Assembly (NCBI RefSeq): GCF_030272615.1
Contig: NC_081408.1
Location: forward strand, 406,548,889-406,612,888
Length of the DNA stretch: 64,000 nt
Direction of reading: 5' to 3'
From: Cryptomeria japonica
Lineage: Eukaryota > Streptophyta > Pinopsida > Cupressales > Cupressaceae
Shown: one piece after another, positions 46,191 to 58,989 of the stretch
How the letters are laid out: every line of letters begins with the position of its first letter
How positions within the stretch are numbered: the stretch's first letter is position 1
Notes under the pieces: model-generated
The model's database searches: none
Seen by the model: the letters and a program-made list of their open reading frames with translations, nothing else
What the model was told of the DNA's origin: nothing
Made by a program: the position numbers and the translations under genes

Positions 46191-48254
46191 TCTGGAGAAT
46201 TTGAAACAAAGTGCAAAATGTTTAATCAAATCTTGAAATTAGGCTTGTGCAAGGATAATATATATGGAATATAACATTTAGGTATAAGAACGAGAAATTT
46301 CTTATACTTTTAAGTTATATTCCATTTATATTGTCAGGATGTTTGAGAGGAGTTTCAGACCTCTAGGAGTTATAATGCAAAATCTAGTTTTTGGAAGATC
46401 CTCCAAATTTCAGACTTAGTCAAATTTCAGGGCATTTCAGGATCAGGAGTGAAAAATTTGTAACCAAGATTTGAAATTAGTCTTGTGGAATCCCACCTAA
46501 GGTTTTGGATTTTCACTAACTTCTTTTTTTATTGCAGGTTTCTAGCAATTTCTTGCAGATTTGGAGGAGTTAAGTTAGGATTTAGTGATTTCTTTTCTAG
46601 CTTTTAGTGATTTGGAGGACTTACATTTCCTTTTGGGTAAAAAGAACTTCATTTTTCAATTTGGTGTTCTAAAAAGTACCTCACTTGTTTTTGGGCTCTA
46701 AAAATAATCACATTTTCAAGGTAAAAAGAACAACAAATCAAACATTTACTTTCTTGCAAAGTTGGGATTCACACCTCAAATTTTGGGCTCTAAAAAGAAC
46801 AACAATCTTTCATTTTCTTGCAAAGGTAAAAAGCACAATAAATCTTATTTTTTGAAAGTTAAAAAAAACAATCAACTTGTCCATTTTTACAAAGCAAGTT
46901 ACTTTTTGCAACGATTTTCATTTTGTTGACCAGGATTTCCAATTCCTAGTTTAGAAAATCATTTGCTATGTGGGGCTAAAATAAACACCATGCTTTTTGG
47001 AGAAACATCTCCAAATAGAGGGTAGATCACATTGATATGGAAGGTTAAAAAGATCACTTATACTTTGTGTCTCGAAAGTGGTAGGCATATGCTCTTCCCT
47101 TAATTGGGTGACCAAAAATCTCAACCCACTCTTTTATGCTTTCTTTACTTTAAAGCATTAAATCCTTTAGAGGGCCTGCCTTCCCAAAGCCTCAAAAGGG
47201 CTAGTGTGAAGGGTATGACCCAAGTGGGCAATGACTTTATTGCCAATTTTACCAACCCACTATAATCAAATGTGGAGGCTGATAAAAATATCCTCCAATG
47301 GAAGTGTGTATTTGATAGCCTTCCCCTAGTACCCTTGTGATGCGAAAAGCCTTTTTTCTAAAGGTTGGGAAGCCTCTTAATTGAGTTTATCATTTTCCAT
47401 GCTGAAAGGAATCCTTACTACGAACCATAGAAGTAGAATCTTTGAGCCGAGTCAATTGCCATACATTAGAAATATCATAGTGCAAGGGTGGGGAAGAATC
47501 CGCCCCCAAGATTACCACTATATATCTCCCAAGATAACTACCCAACTATGAAGCAATTCATTTTGGGTTAATTTCTATTAAAAGGCAAAAAAATGGCCAC
47601 CCTCTAGGGGGTCACAAGGTCGTTTGAGATGATGGAGTATTGAGACTAGTGGGATATGATATTGTCAATGACCCTTGAATAAAGAGTCTACTTGGTGTGT
47701 CTTATTTGTATCCAAACTAGTAAAAACATTGGGGATTTGAAAATATCCTCACAAAAACATACACTCAATGTTTAGCATAGGGATGATCATTATTTTCATG
47801 TGTGCTATGTCTTGTTGTTATGAACATTGAAATATCTTGCAAATCAACCAATACAACAATCAATTCAAAACAAAGAGCAAAGAGAAACCTTAGAGAGAAA
47901 AGAATTTCCAAATCCAACAAAGCATTTTTTTTGAGGTGGTTATCAGCTTTTCAACTATCTTTAGGCAATATTTGTATCCAACCAATTTAGAGGAGTATCA
48001 AAACCAAGTGATCAAGAGTTTATCATCCAGCTATCTCAACAACAACAATACCTAGCTAGGTATTCAATTTAGTCAAATCAAGTTTCCATATCAAGAGACT
48101 TTATCCATATTATTTGATGTGCTTAGTCATAGGGGCCTATCGAACAAACCCTCTATTCGACTTAGTGAGCTTGAGTATCCCAAACGAAGTATCCATCAAG
48201 TCAACAACATCAACCTATCTAAATTGAAACTTTGATCACTCATGTGACCATCCC
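46191..48254 (+). other. NA-2 leader without clear gene
   Basis: Contains repeated TTTTTGGGCTCTAAAAA/GTAAAAAGAACAA blocks (46640-46870). A conserved block near 47165-47275 (TTTAGAGGGCCTGCCTTCCC, then GAAGGGTATGACCCAAGTG, then CCCACTATA) matches the NA-1 leader. No ORF with family resemblance. Confidence 0.55.
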
Positions 48255-48941
48255 TTGTCACTTGAAAAAGAAGAATCTTATTCAAAGGAAATGAGTCCTA
48301 GCCTAAATCAAGATCAAGATATCATGGCTCTCCAATCTAATCCCATTTATGATCAAGATCCTACCTATCAAGAATCTTATGATGATCCCCTTAAATTTTG
48401 GTATTCCATCCATGATGATCCCCTTCTATCTCAAGAGCAGAGTCCCATTCAACATCCACCTCCTAAGAAAGAGCATGATATCCCTTCCATCTCCTTCACT
48501 AATCTAATTCAAAATCAAGAGAAAAGCACAAACTCAAATGATCCTACTCCAAGTCAAGATCAAGATCAAGAAAACTCTTCATCCTCCAAATCCATTTTAG
48601 GTCCTTTTGTTCCAAATTCAAACTTTTCATCCTCCAAATCTATATTAGGTCCTTTCATTCCAAAGTCAAACGCTTCATCCTCCAAATCCATTTTAGGTAT
48701 TGTCATTCCAAAGTCAAAATCTTCATCCTCCAAATCCATTTTAGGTCCTTTCATTCCAAAGTCAAACTCTTCATCCTCAAAATCTATATTAGGTCCTTTC
48801 GTTCCAAAGTCAAACTCTCCATCCCTTCCATCCATCTTGGGTTCTTACTTCCCTCCATCCACCATTCCATCACCTCAAATGATCCATAAGAAAGATCAAC
48901 AAAGGCACACATCTTTGAACTTCTTTCAAACATCTATCTAA
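48255..48941 (+). CDS. NA-2 gag-like ORF, probably N-terminally degraded
   Basis: 228 codons; a readable stretch just upstream suggests the original protein began earlier. The N-terminal half has the same DQD/DDP/PIQ style as the NA-1 ORF (NQDQDIMALQSNPIYDQDPTYQE). Residues 109-188 are five 16-residue repeats around SSSKSILGPFIPKSN. Then PSLPSILGSYFPPS and DQQRHTSLNFF align with SLPSILGPYIPP and HQQRHTSWRTF near the end of the NA-1 protein. It is much shorter than the 780 codons of NA-1, hence a remnant. Role unknown; gag-like by position. Confidence 0.55.
   Translation: MSLEKEESYSKEMSPSLNQDQDIMALQSNPIYDQDPTYQESYDDPLKFWYSIHDDPLLSQEQSPIQHPPPKKEHDIPSISFTNLIQNQEKSTNSNDPTPSQDQDQENSSSSKSILGPFVPNSNFSSSKSILGPFIPKSNASSSKSILGIVIPKSKSSSSKSILGPFIPKSNSSSSKSILGPFVPKSNSPSLPSILGSYFPPSTIPSPQMIHKKDQQRHTSLNFFQTSI
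48579..48818 (+). repeat. Five 48-bp in-frame coding repeats
   Basis: Each unit encodes SSSKSILG-x-x-x-P-x-S-x-x. NA-1 has only the single non-repeated SILGPY version. Confidence 0.85.
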
Positions 48942-51900
48942 ATAATCTTTCCAAAACTAATCTTCCATCATTTCCTTTATCTATTTTGGGTTCTTATGTC
49001 CCAAAATTCAATTTTCCTCCATCTCTTCATCACTTCTCAAGTTGTGTACCAACACTCATTTTGAATACATTTTCATCTATCCTCGCACAAATATTCAAAC
49101 ATTCTATCTATTATCCAACACATCCGTTCTATCCTTCCATTCCTTTTATTCAATCCTTTGCATAAAATTTGTCATCTATGAAATAGGCATTTGTGTCATT
49201 TTGTCACATGCTTGCCCATTCTCGAATCTCATGATCACTCCATTTCCTAGATATCTATTCATGATACACTTCAGAATTTGAGGTTATTCCTCTTTAACAT
49301 TATCTTTTGGTTTGGATACACACTCAATCCAGAAAAGAACCACTTATCGTATCTTGGTACCAACATATTTTGATTACTATATCTCATACACTTAATCAAT
49401 TGCTCTAAATCATTGTGATCTCTTAGTTGAAGACATTGCTAGTGAAAAATCTAAAATCTTGCTTCAGTGCCACTGTAATTATCAAACCCATGTAAGTTTA
49501 ATTAATTACAAGCCAATGCAATCAAAATAAGAAAAGAAAAAGACAATATCAAAAGATCCAAAGCATGATCAGGAAAAGAAATATCCAAAATAAAAGAAAA
49601 AAATGAAATATCAAAAGCTTGGCTATGGGAATATGCGAATAACTCCATCGGGGCTATGGACGCCTTGCTAGAAATGGAGAAATATTTGTGATATTACAGC
49701 GATAACCTCATTAGAGCTATGGATGCTTGCTGGTAGCGAGGCTCTATCCAGGATGCTTTTCAAGTCAAGGTAACTCATGTAGCTAGCCACGTTGGAATCT
49801 GAATATTACAATGATCATATGAGCCAGAATGAACTCATTTGCACACACATGGGTAATCAAAGACTAAGTACCTTGATCCAATTTGGGATTCTTCTTCCCT
49901 TTTGAGTCTACTTCCTAGTTGCTATATATGTTTGGTTGAATTTTTTAGAGGTTCTAAGTATGGTTTGGGTCTATATCTTTGAAAATTTCAGGAACATTTA
50001 TTCAGGTGGTGCTAAATATTGTGACAATCTTACATATCACCTCTTTACAAATGGAGACTTATATACTTGGGGTCAAAGTTTCATCCACTCTATTCTTCAT
50101 ACCACATCTCCCATTATCCTTCCTCTAATATCCATTACTCTATCTAAATTCATCCAGTGCTATCTACGATCTTGCTTCATGCTAATCTATACCATCTATC
50201 CTAACTATTCATTTCTTCCATCATCTATCACTATCTATGATCTTGTTTCTCCTATCCATATCCTATCTCCATCCATATCCCATTTTCCATCTTTGATCTT
50301 GGTCAAAACTAAGGACAAAAAAATGATTTTAAGAATCTCTCTACATGTCTCTTCATGTTCCATAATAAGATGCATCTATCTTTCACCCATTCATCTTCAA
50401 CTCAACAATTCATCCATTCCTTATCTTGCTATACATTGGGGCAACCAAATACATCTTTCTTCTAATTCAAAAAACAAAAATCTCCAAAAATCACAAAATG
50501 TCCAAAAACTAAAAATTAAAAAATCGACAAAATCAAATATAAAATTGAAAATCAAAGCATGAGCACATGGCCCATCCATCAAATAAAATCAACAACAGGA
50601 AAAATCTCAGAGTCTACAATCAAACTGATCACATGTCTTGTTAATCAATTCATCACTCAAAATCTATCAACATCAACATGTCTTATACAAGGATAGGTAC
50701 ACTCAAAACCAGACAAATCAGTCTTATACAGGGTACTCACTCTTTGAAATCGGACATTCTTATCAATCATCGAACAAATCAAAACAATAACATAGATCCC
50801 GTATGACTACTGGATTTTGTTTTGGGTAGTCTTATCTTTATTAATTGATGGTAGGACATGTTTCATCTCTCAAAAATTAGAAAAGACAAAAATAAAAAAC
50901 AAATCAAAATGTGCAACAAAAACAAGTGGTGAAAACCTGGTAAACAGGTGCTATCTAAAAGTGAGTCCTTCCATCTATGAGATTTCTTTGCACACCTATT
51001 GTTCCATCATATCCAATCTATCGCTTCCTAGCTTATCCATTCCATCTTTTTCATCCATTTCTCTGAACCATTAGCAAACAATATGCATCTTACCAACAGT
51101 TATCAATCTTTGACATACTTGTCGTAGTCACTATCTTAGATTTTATCAGAATCAATCAATCTGTATTTGTATCCCTCCATGGTTTGGATCTTGATCAATG
51201 CATACATCCATAATAAATTTTTGTTTCCATTGGGGGAAAAATCCTAATTCTTTTTTCTAAGGTGATCTTTTGAATATTTGAAAATCCAAAAACACTCGAA
51301 AAACTTAGAAAAACCAAAAACACCTAGGGTTTTGAAACAGATAACAAAGCAACGAAGATCAAGGCATCTTATGACAACTGAATCGTGAAGCTCAAAAAAT
51401 GAAGAATCAACTAGCAAGTAATAAAATATTATCAATGATCATTCATCAAGATGATTATATCAGTTAATGACCATGAGAACATGTGAATGACCTACAAGAT
51501 TCAGTGTTTATTTCTTGATTTTATTGCTAATCATGTACTCTATGCAACTCAAGGATGTCCATGACTAGAAAAGATATGATGGGGCATGATTATTTTCTTT
51601 GATTGATGTATGTGGTTTATCTCTTATTAAGGTATGTACTTGTCTAAGGATATGATTGGCAAAAGATCAAGGAGGACGTTCCAAGTCATGCATGAAAGGA
51701 GATAATCCTTGTCTGTTCTGCAAGCAATACTCAGGTCAACTTGATTCATTATATCAAGTTGCTTGTATTAACTTGCTCTATCAAAATCCATGTAAGAATT
51801 ACTCAGGTCATCTTGAATCATTATGTCAAGTTTCTTGTATTTTCTTACAACATTTTAAAGCTCAATGATGAAATCAAGCACCGTTACAAGATAACATATC

Positions 51901-53097
51901 AAGAATGGAAGTATCATTTTTAGTTAGATCATTTTAGATTAGCTCATTATTCATCTAAATTATAAGCATTCAATGTTATTTGTATTATAAGCATCCCATT
52001 TCATTCATAGAGCAACAGTCATGAGTAAAGATTGAGTATACTTGGACAAACAAAAACAATTTGCATTTGATCATTGTAAGTGCATTCATTTTTAGAATCA
52101 TTTTAATCATCATCCATTCCATTTTTAGTTTGCATTCAATTAAGTGCATTTCATTAATCATGTAGTGTATCATCATTATTATTTACATTATCATTGAAGT
52201 TCATTAAGATCATTTAGTTTCATCTTTGCACTTAGATTCATAATCATTATAAGCATTACATATAAAACATAAAAAAAATTTGAATAACATATTACATAAT
52301 CATTCATTTGCATATAGATCATTTCATTCACATCATTTAAGTTAATTATCATTTTCATTTTCAAAATCAAAAGCATGTCATTTCCATCGTCATTGCATCA
52401 TATATAGATCATCATCATATAAAGTAACATGCATAATAAAACATCATAATCATATAGAGTCTGTGTCCGCATATAGATCATCATAAAACAATAAAAGTCC
52501 AAGTATACAATGATATCGGATCAAAAATACAAGTGCCTTATCAATACAAATCAAGTCAAGAATCATGGCTGCCTCTCAAGCCTATGGGTCTAACACCTGG
52601 ATCACCTGCAACACCTGCACCAATATCATCATCCAATGGAATCATTCTTCAATTTAATATCTACATCATTCATTCAACTATCATCTATGAGGTCTTATAC
52701 ATGATGCATCTTTCCTAAAACCAGACCTTTTGATCATCTATCATGTCTTATACAGGATGTATCTTTCCTGAAACCAAACGTTTTGATCATCTTTTGTCTT
52801 ATACGGGACGTGTCCTTCCCGAAACCAGACTTGATCTCAATCCAATCAATCTTACCAATCCAATTCATCTGATCAATCTGCAATCTATTCACTCATCTAT
52901 CTTTCATATAACATTCTTCTTCTATCAAGAGATCATTCATGCCTTTAATTCACAAAAGATCTCTTGAGGGGGCATCATCATCAAATCAATATCCAAAAAT
53001 CAGTATCTGGGGCACACAATCAGGATTTTCAATCTTCATCAGGCACACTATCGAGACTTGATTTAATCTTTGAAACAATGTTTTCTTGACATCATTT
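48942..53097 (+). other. NA-2 3' internal region without pol
   Basis: About 4.1 kb with no enzyme domain. A block rich in pyrimidines (50080-50300) parallels the one in NA-1. The open frame 49936-50562 runs through it and is probably compositional. GTCTTATAC-containing repeats occur at 50676-50760 and 52692-52830. A CAT/ATC-rich stretch spans 51960-52500. Confidence 0.55.
52692..52830 (+). repeat. Three tandem units of about 52 bp
   Basis: Units start at 52692, 52745 and 52796 with GTCTTATAC, then TCTTTCCT-AAACCA-AC and TTTTGATCATCT. Two looser relatives lie near 50676 and 50723. Confidence 0.75.
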
Positions 53098-53112
53098 CAA
53101 AGAGGGGCAAAA
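53098..53112 (+). promoter_or_regulatory. NA-2 polypurine tract
   Basis: CAAAGAGGGGCAAAA immediately before the 3' LTR, identical to NA-1. Confidence 0.85.
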
Positions 53113-54263
53113 TGTATACACATAAAAATGGCTATGAGCGATTAAATAAATATTTTATATTTATTTAATATTTATTCTTCTATTAAATAGTTAATTTCAA
53201 AAGATTAATTTATTTAATTCATTTCGTGTCTTTCTATTAATTAATTTAATTGAAATATTTTATTAATTAATTCATCTATCCTATTCCTCTAATTAATTAA
53301 ATATCCAATATTTAATTATTCTTCTATTCAAGTTAATTAATTATCTAATATTTAATTATTTCCTTCAATCATTTGAATATCTAATATCTAATGATTATTA
53401 TTCTATCCTGTAGTCTCAAATATTAAATAATTCTAAATTATTTAATCTCTTATCCAACTCACCTTCCATTTCCACTGCATCTTTCCTTTGCCAACTCATC
53501 AATCATGTGGCTAAAGATATTAATATTTCTTAAATATTAATTCATCATTTATCTCCAACCTCCAAATTTAATGAAATATTGTGTACGTACACATATTTCT
53601 TAAATTTTCTTCTATATTCCCTCCAACATCCCTACATCTTAGGAAGGACTTGAGTCCACTTGTCCTATCATGTCTAAATCTTCTCCAACCATGCCTAGAT
53701 TCCCTCAATCGGCAACCCAGTCAAGGTGAGATGATTGACACTTGTCTTCTCCTTCCCCCTTTCTCTCAACCTTCACCTTTGCTCATAGCCATCCAAATCT
53801 ATAAATCTAATCATGACCGTTGATCCAGGCCACATCATCTTATCCTCTCAAAGTCTATAAAATCAGGAGTTTGAGTTGAGAAAGAGTCAATCTTCAAGTG
53901 AGTTTTCAAAGCTAATCATTTGTGAAAACTTATGCATCTGTGAGTTTAATCTTGAAGCAAATATCATAATCATTTAGCATTGCATATCATAGTATTAGTT
54001 AACTATCACTTATCAGTCCATTCTTCATATGCGATCTTGGAAGCTATCAGTGCTTGTCTGAGAGCACACCATCTGCAACCAGGAACAGTGAAGTTAGGAC
54101 ACAATGAGACTTAAATCATGAAGGTAAAAATAATGTTTTTATTTTATATGTATTTCATGTAGTTTCATTGGTTGAGTTTGGATTTCCTGTAGCATTTCCT
54201 TTGTATTTTGTGAAACTAACATGTTGCAGGTAGTATTCTGATGATGAAATTCAAGTCGACACA
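53113..54263 (+). repeat. NA-2 3' LTR
   Basis: 1,151 bp, TGTATACACATAAAAATGG to GTCGACACA; TATA box CTATAAAA at 53855-53862. Confidence 0.92.
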
Positions 54264-54268
54264 CTTCA
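54264..54268. repeat. Target-site duplication CTTCA, right of NA-2
   Basis: Exact match to 44647-44651. Confidence 0.8.
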
Positions 54269-57200
54269 TATAGTTTATTTAGTATTAAAATAAATTAATG
54301 GATGATATTAATATTTAATATTAATGTGTGATAAATATTATTGGGAGATTAGTATTCATTAATATTTATTTTATGATTTTATATTATTATTTTTTTATGG
54401 TCTAATGTTTATTGGGATATTTATTATTGAGCTTTTGATTTATTAGATTATTTTTTATTTATTTACTTATTTTTTAATTACTAGTTGAAGCATTCATGCT
54501 TGTTCGTACATCTACTTATTTATTATCCATTTTGCTTATTTGTTTATTGTTTATATATTTATTTATGTACCTACCCCTTGTTATGATTGCCCCTCTTGGG
54601 AGTTGTGATTGAGAGGATATTGTTATTTAATTGTTTGTTTATTTATTTTTATTTATGGTTTTATATTTAATTGGAGCATTTATTTATATTGCCTTTGATT
54701 TATTTTATTAGGCTTTGATTTATTATTATTATTGGTTATTATATTATTACTTTCTCTTGTTACTAATTGAGTAATTAAATATTATGCTTATACCTGCTCT
54801 ATTATTTTATTGGTTGAGATTTGGGGGTAAGTAAATAATATTATTTTATGTTCTTGCCTCAATTTTTGGAAAGGGGTTGGTATAGAATATAGTTTATTGA
54901 AATACTTTGATTGGAGGATATTTTTCTATATTTTGACTTCAAAGTTTATTTATTACCTTTCTCCTGTGTGTTGTCGGGTTGGTTTCTCTGTGAATTTGAT
55001 TATTGCTAGAGATTTTTGTTGGATTGGATTGTTGAAGCTTGCGGATTTTTGTTTTTTCTCTTCATCAATTTTTCTTGACCATAACTTCTATTATTTCCAA
55101 GTTGGGGGATCTTATCTCTCACAATTTTGATTTCCGAAAGAAAATTTGTTCTCTATATATTTGCAAAAGATTTTCTGTTAGGTATTGGGAGAATTGAAGT
55201 TGAATATTGAATGTTAAATAGATATGCTATACAAATTGGGGAATTAGATCATGTGTGTATTCTTCATTTCCATTTAATAGATCATTTACTTGTGGTTTGT
55301 TGCGAATGGCTCTGCATACATATTGTGATTTCCTTGGTTGTCGAGAGTTATTATTTTGGTTTAGGAAGAGTGATTTGGATTTTCATACTCCCTTATGTTC
55401 CTTTAGAATGATTTCATTCCCTATTCATGATTCAATTTGATTGTTTTAAGTTTTTAATCTCTAAGTCGTGTCGTGAGCTCTTATGTCACTTGGAAATGGA
55501 TTTTAAGTCTATGTCTTGGTTCAATAAATGAAATTTGTATTTGATCCTTGTGAAATGATCATAATTGCATCTTTCCAAATGGATTTTGAGTCCTATTTTT
55601 ATGCCTTAGTTTTTATCTGAGCCAGTCGTCACTTTATAGTTCTATTTTTCTGAATTTTTGCTCGTTGTTTTGAAAGCACTACAAAAAGATTCAAATGCGC
55701 CACATAAAAGGTTAAATGTTCCATTTAAAGTGTTGAATGCACCACTTAATTGGTCAAATTCCAGAGTATGTGTTGAATGTTCCAATCTACATTTTTACTA
55801 GGTTGTGATGGTTTTGTCTGTTTGGGATCAGTTTTCTTAAATTTGGCTTTTTACCAGAGGCAAGTTGTGATGTCCTTGAGGTTCTTGGATCTGTGTATTT
55901 CTCAAATTTGATTGTTTTATTGTTATTTTGGCTCCTATAATAGGGATAATGCCTTGTCATTGAGGATTGTGCATATGTGTTGATTAGCTCCAACAAAAAG
56001 GAGAATGCCTTGTTGTTGAGGTTGATTTTATATGAGCTCTAGTGGGATGGATGTACCCCCACTGTTGAGGATTGTATTTTCTTATTGTTGAGTAAGATGG
56101 TGTATGCCTTACTCTTGTTTATTGTTATTCTTTTGATGGTTGAGGCTCTTGATTTTCATGTTGACTTCATGGTCCTTATTATGCTTCAAATTTGTATCAG
56201 TGTGATGTTATTGATGGATTTTATGTATGAGCCTCCTCGTGATGTTATTGAGATTCATGTTTCAGCCTAAGGTATTGGTCCATGGATAGGGAGAGTGATC
56301 TCTTGCATGTGTAGGAATGGGGTTGTGAGAAATAGGCTCTAAGAGGTTCCCATAGAGGATGCTTAGGGTCTAGACCTGTCATGGGACCACATGGAGGGTT
56401 TATGTTTAATTTGCAAGTGATAACCATAATAATTTGATTAGTGGGTCGGGTAATTAGGATTCACTTAATCAAGATAATGAAATAATTTTTGTGGTCCCAC
56501 CTCATAGCCCTTGAGTAGAGACTCGGGATGAGATTAGGAAGACCGTTGTGACGGTAAGCCAAACTCCCTTGATTGGCTCCAAGGTTGAGACGGATCCACA
56601 TTTCTATTAGGGTGTGGTTTGGCTCCTTCTTTGTGAGGATAGCATGTGATGACACTCTTTCCCTACATGTGTCCATGATCCTTATGCCTTAATTATTGGT
56701 ACGCCTCTGTGAGTTTATTGCTTTTTATTCAACCTCGTGATGTGATTTGGTTTATTGCTATTTGGTTGGTTTCTTTGGTGGATATCATGATGAGTCCCTT
56801 GGTTGTAGGTGCAGCCTAGGTCTAGAGCGTTAGTTGGAACCTTGTGTCATCTCCTAGCATAGGGGGGTGGCTCCTGATGGTTCCACATGGTCGGTGGTTT
56901 GATGCCTTCTTCCATTAGGATGTTCTTATTGGATGTTATTGTGCATGGATGTGGACTTCTTATCTCTTTAGATTATGGATGGATACTATAGAAGATGGAT
57001 GCACATGATTCATATGGCATATGTGTTGTGGATTTCATAATATAATTGCATATATAGATGAGAACTATGCTCCTATGATATATATGTAATGATGGATAAT
57101 GTATTAGGAAATGATTATGAGTCTTGTAAGAGAACACATTGTTGTATCTTAGATATTGATTCATTGATGGAAATAATGTGAATGGATCTATTGATATGTA

Positions 57201-58313
57201 TTTAGTGTTGTATGTATGTATAATGTGATTAGAAATGGATTAGAAAGTGTTAGGTTGTGACCATCATTAATTTAACCAAGTATAGTGTAGTAATCCTTGT
57301 TGACCCTATATTGTATCTTGGTTTATCGATATCTATGCAATTAGGGATTAAGCTTCTTGAATGAATAATGAAGTTATTAGATTGGGAATATGTGTATCTT
57401 ATGTGATTGAATTGAAAATTATGCTTTAGACTTGTGTGAAATCTTCTATTAGAAATGAGAAAAAATTATACTTAGAATTGAAGATTGGTTAGGTATGGAT
57501 GATTGATGATTAGGAGATTATGTAACTAGTATCTTGTGATCATACATAATGGGACTTGTAGTAGGTTGAGATCATAATGAGCTGTTATAGATTATGAATG
57601 TTGTAAATGGATATTTATTATGTATGTAATTCTAGATTGGAAAGGAATTAAATGTTTAAGTAATGTGATTGGATTAACTTGTGTATCTCTACGGATAGTA
57701 GTGGAAATGTTAAATGATTCATGTATGCCTATGAGTGAATATACTAAATTGAAAGATGTTATTCCTTAATGTTGGTCATCATTGGATTATGAATACGAAT
57801 GTGTAGCTTGTAGGTTATATGGTTACTCTTTAAATAAATATACTAGATTTTAATTAAGTGATACTTTATGTGGGAAGATGCTATTATCATGCTAGATGGT
57901 TTTAAAAAGGGAATTAGGAACATTTGATATAGGGTCCTAAAATGAATTCAAGAGTTAATAGGGATATGTAGGATTTTCATTCTCATGATAGGAAGGAAGT
58001 AATTGATTAGAAACTAAACAAAATGAATGTTGATGGTATCATGGTATATGGATGTGTTTTAATGATAGTTAAGTAATGGTGTTGAGATACCCAAGCGAAT
58101 GATTGTTAGTGAGATGTATTGTTGTTCCGCTTGCGTATTATGTTGTAAGAATATGTTTATGATTAAGTTATTTCTGCATTCATGTAATGTTATGATTAAT
58201 GCATATGAGTCCTTGTAGTATAATATGTTGCATTAGTAGATGTTTTAAAAAAAAAATCTCTATTTGTTAGTTAGTTTAGTTATTTTCTCTAGGGTATTTT
58301 GGTGGGCATTACA

Positions 58314-58318
58314 AAATA
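58314..58318. repeat. Target-site duplication AAATA, right of G-2
   Basis: Exact match to 43978-43982. Confidence 0.65.
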
Positions 58319-58989
58319 ACAGAAAGCAATCAAATCTGGAAACCATCAATTACTTTTCTATTAAGATAAATACTGACAAAAGTTGCTCTACCTTGGCTAC
58401 AGGAACAACCATAGAACAAATATTTGTGGCTATGAGAACAGTCAAGTAGTGAACTATGCCATGAACATAATTGAAACCAACTAAAAAATAACAAATGGAA
58501 TCCTCACAAAGTGGGCCCCCTTGGATGATTCTTCAAGAAACTAAATCAAAACTCAAATTCTATGTATTTAAAATTCCATTATGCACTCACATGGATAACA
58601 AAGATAATATGAACTTGTTTCTTTATTTTTGATGCTCAACAAAAACAAGAAATTACATATATTTCCCACTCTATCCTTTTATAGGATAGGCCTATTGAAT
58701 TTATAGGAGAGAAGAGCTTTTATTATCTAACTATATTAGTTTCTCCACTTCTAAAGATCAGGAGGATGGCTTTTATTGAAAACATGAAAACGAGGAAAAA
58801 AAAAGGTTGAAATAGAGTAGGACTCTGCTCACGACGATCAATATTCATAACATGTTTCTCCTATATTTTCTCCACCAGTGGAAATGGTGAGTGAATGATA
58901 GGGGGTTCCATTGTGAATCATATGGGACAACATAATTGTGTAGATAAAATTCACATAGTTGGTTCCTTAATTGAGGAGTGGAAGTTCTA
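58319..58989. other. Spacer to the right of G-2, nothing recognised
   Basis: AT-rich. By orientation it could be the 3' untranslated end of the minus-strand relic that follows, but no LINE tail or duplication was found. Confidence 0.35.

Larger units (their letters stand above)
44652..54263 (+). mobile_element. NA-2, non-autonomous LTR retrotransposon inside G-2
   Basis: The element is 9,612 bp with two LTRs of exactly 1,151 bp, CTTCA on both sides, a TGGCGCCC primer site and the polypurine tract CAAAGAGGGGCAAAA. The internal 7.3 kb hold one recognisable ORF (48255-48941) homologous to the end of the NA-1 ORF and no pol domain. The LTRs differ by about 3% by eye. Leader and 3' blocks match NA-1, so both belong to one non-autonomous family in opposite orientations. 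Confidence 0.88.
43983..58313. mobile_element. Giant solo LTR G-2, interrupted by NA-2
   Basis: It starts TGTAGTGCCC and ends GGTGGGCATTACA with AAATA on both sides. Without NA-2 and its duplication it is 4,714 bp (43983-44651 and 54269-58313). It is related to G-1 at both ends and in blocks, for example ATGTGATGACACTCTTTCCC near 56645 against 8164 in G-1. No internal region, primer site or polypurine tract adjoins it, so it is a solo LTR. The open frames 54897-55130 and 56085-56270 are T-rich and show no family. Confidence 0.7.

Noticed and set aside
49936-50562. 208-codon open frame in NA-2
   Set aside because: It runs through a pyrimidine-rich block that also occurs in NA-1 without a matching frame; composition is biased and no family is seen.
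4392-58313. G-1 and G-2 as the two LTRs of one 54-kb element
   Set aside because: Each has its own, different 5-bp duplication (GTAGG and AAATA), and neither has an adjacent primer site or polypurine tract.
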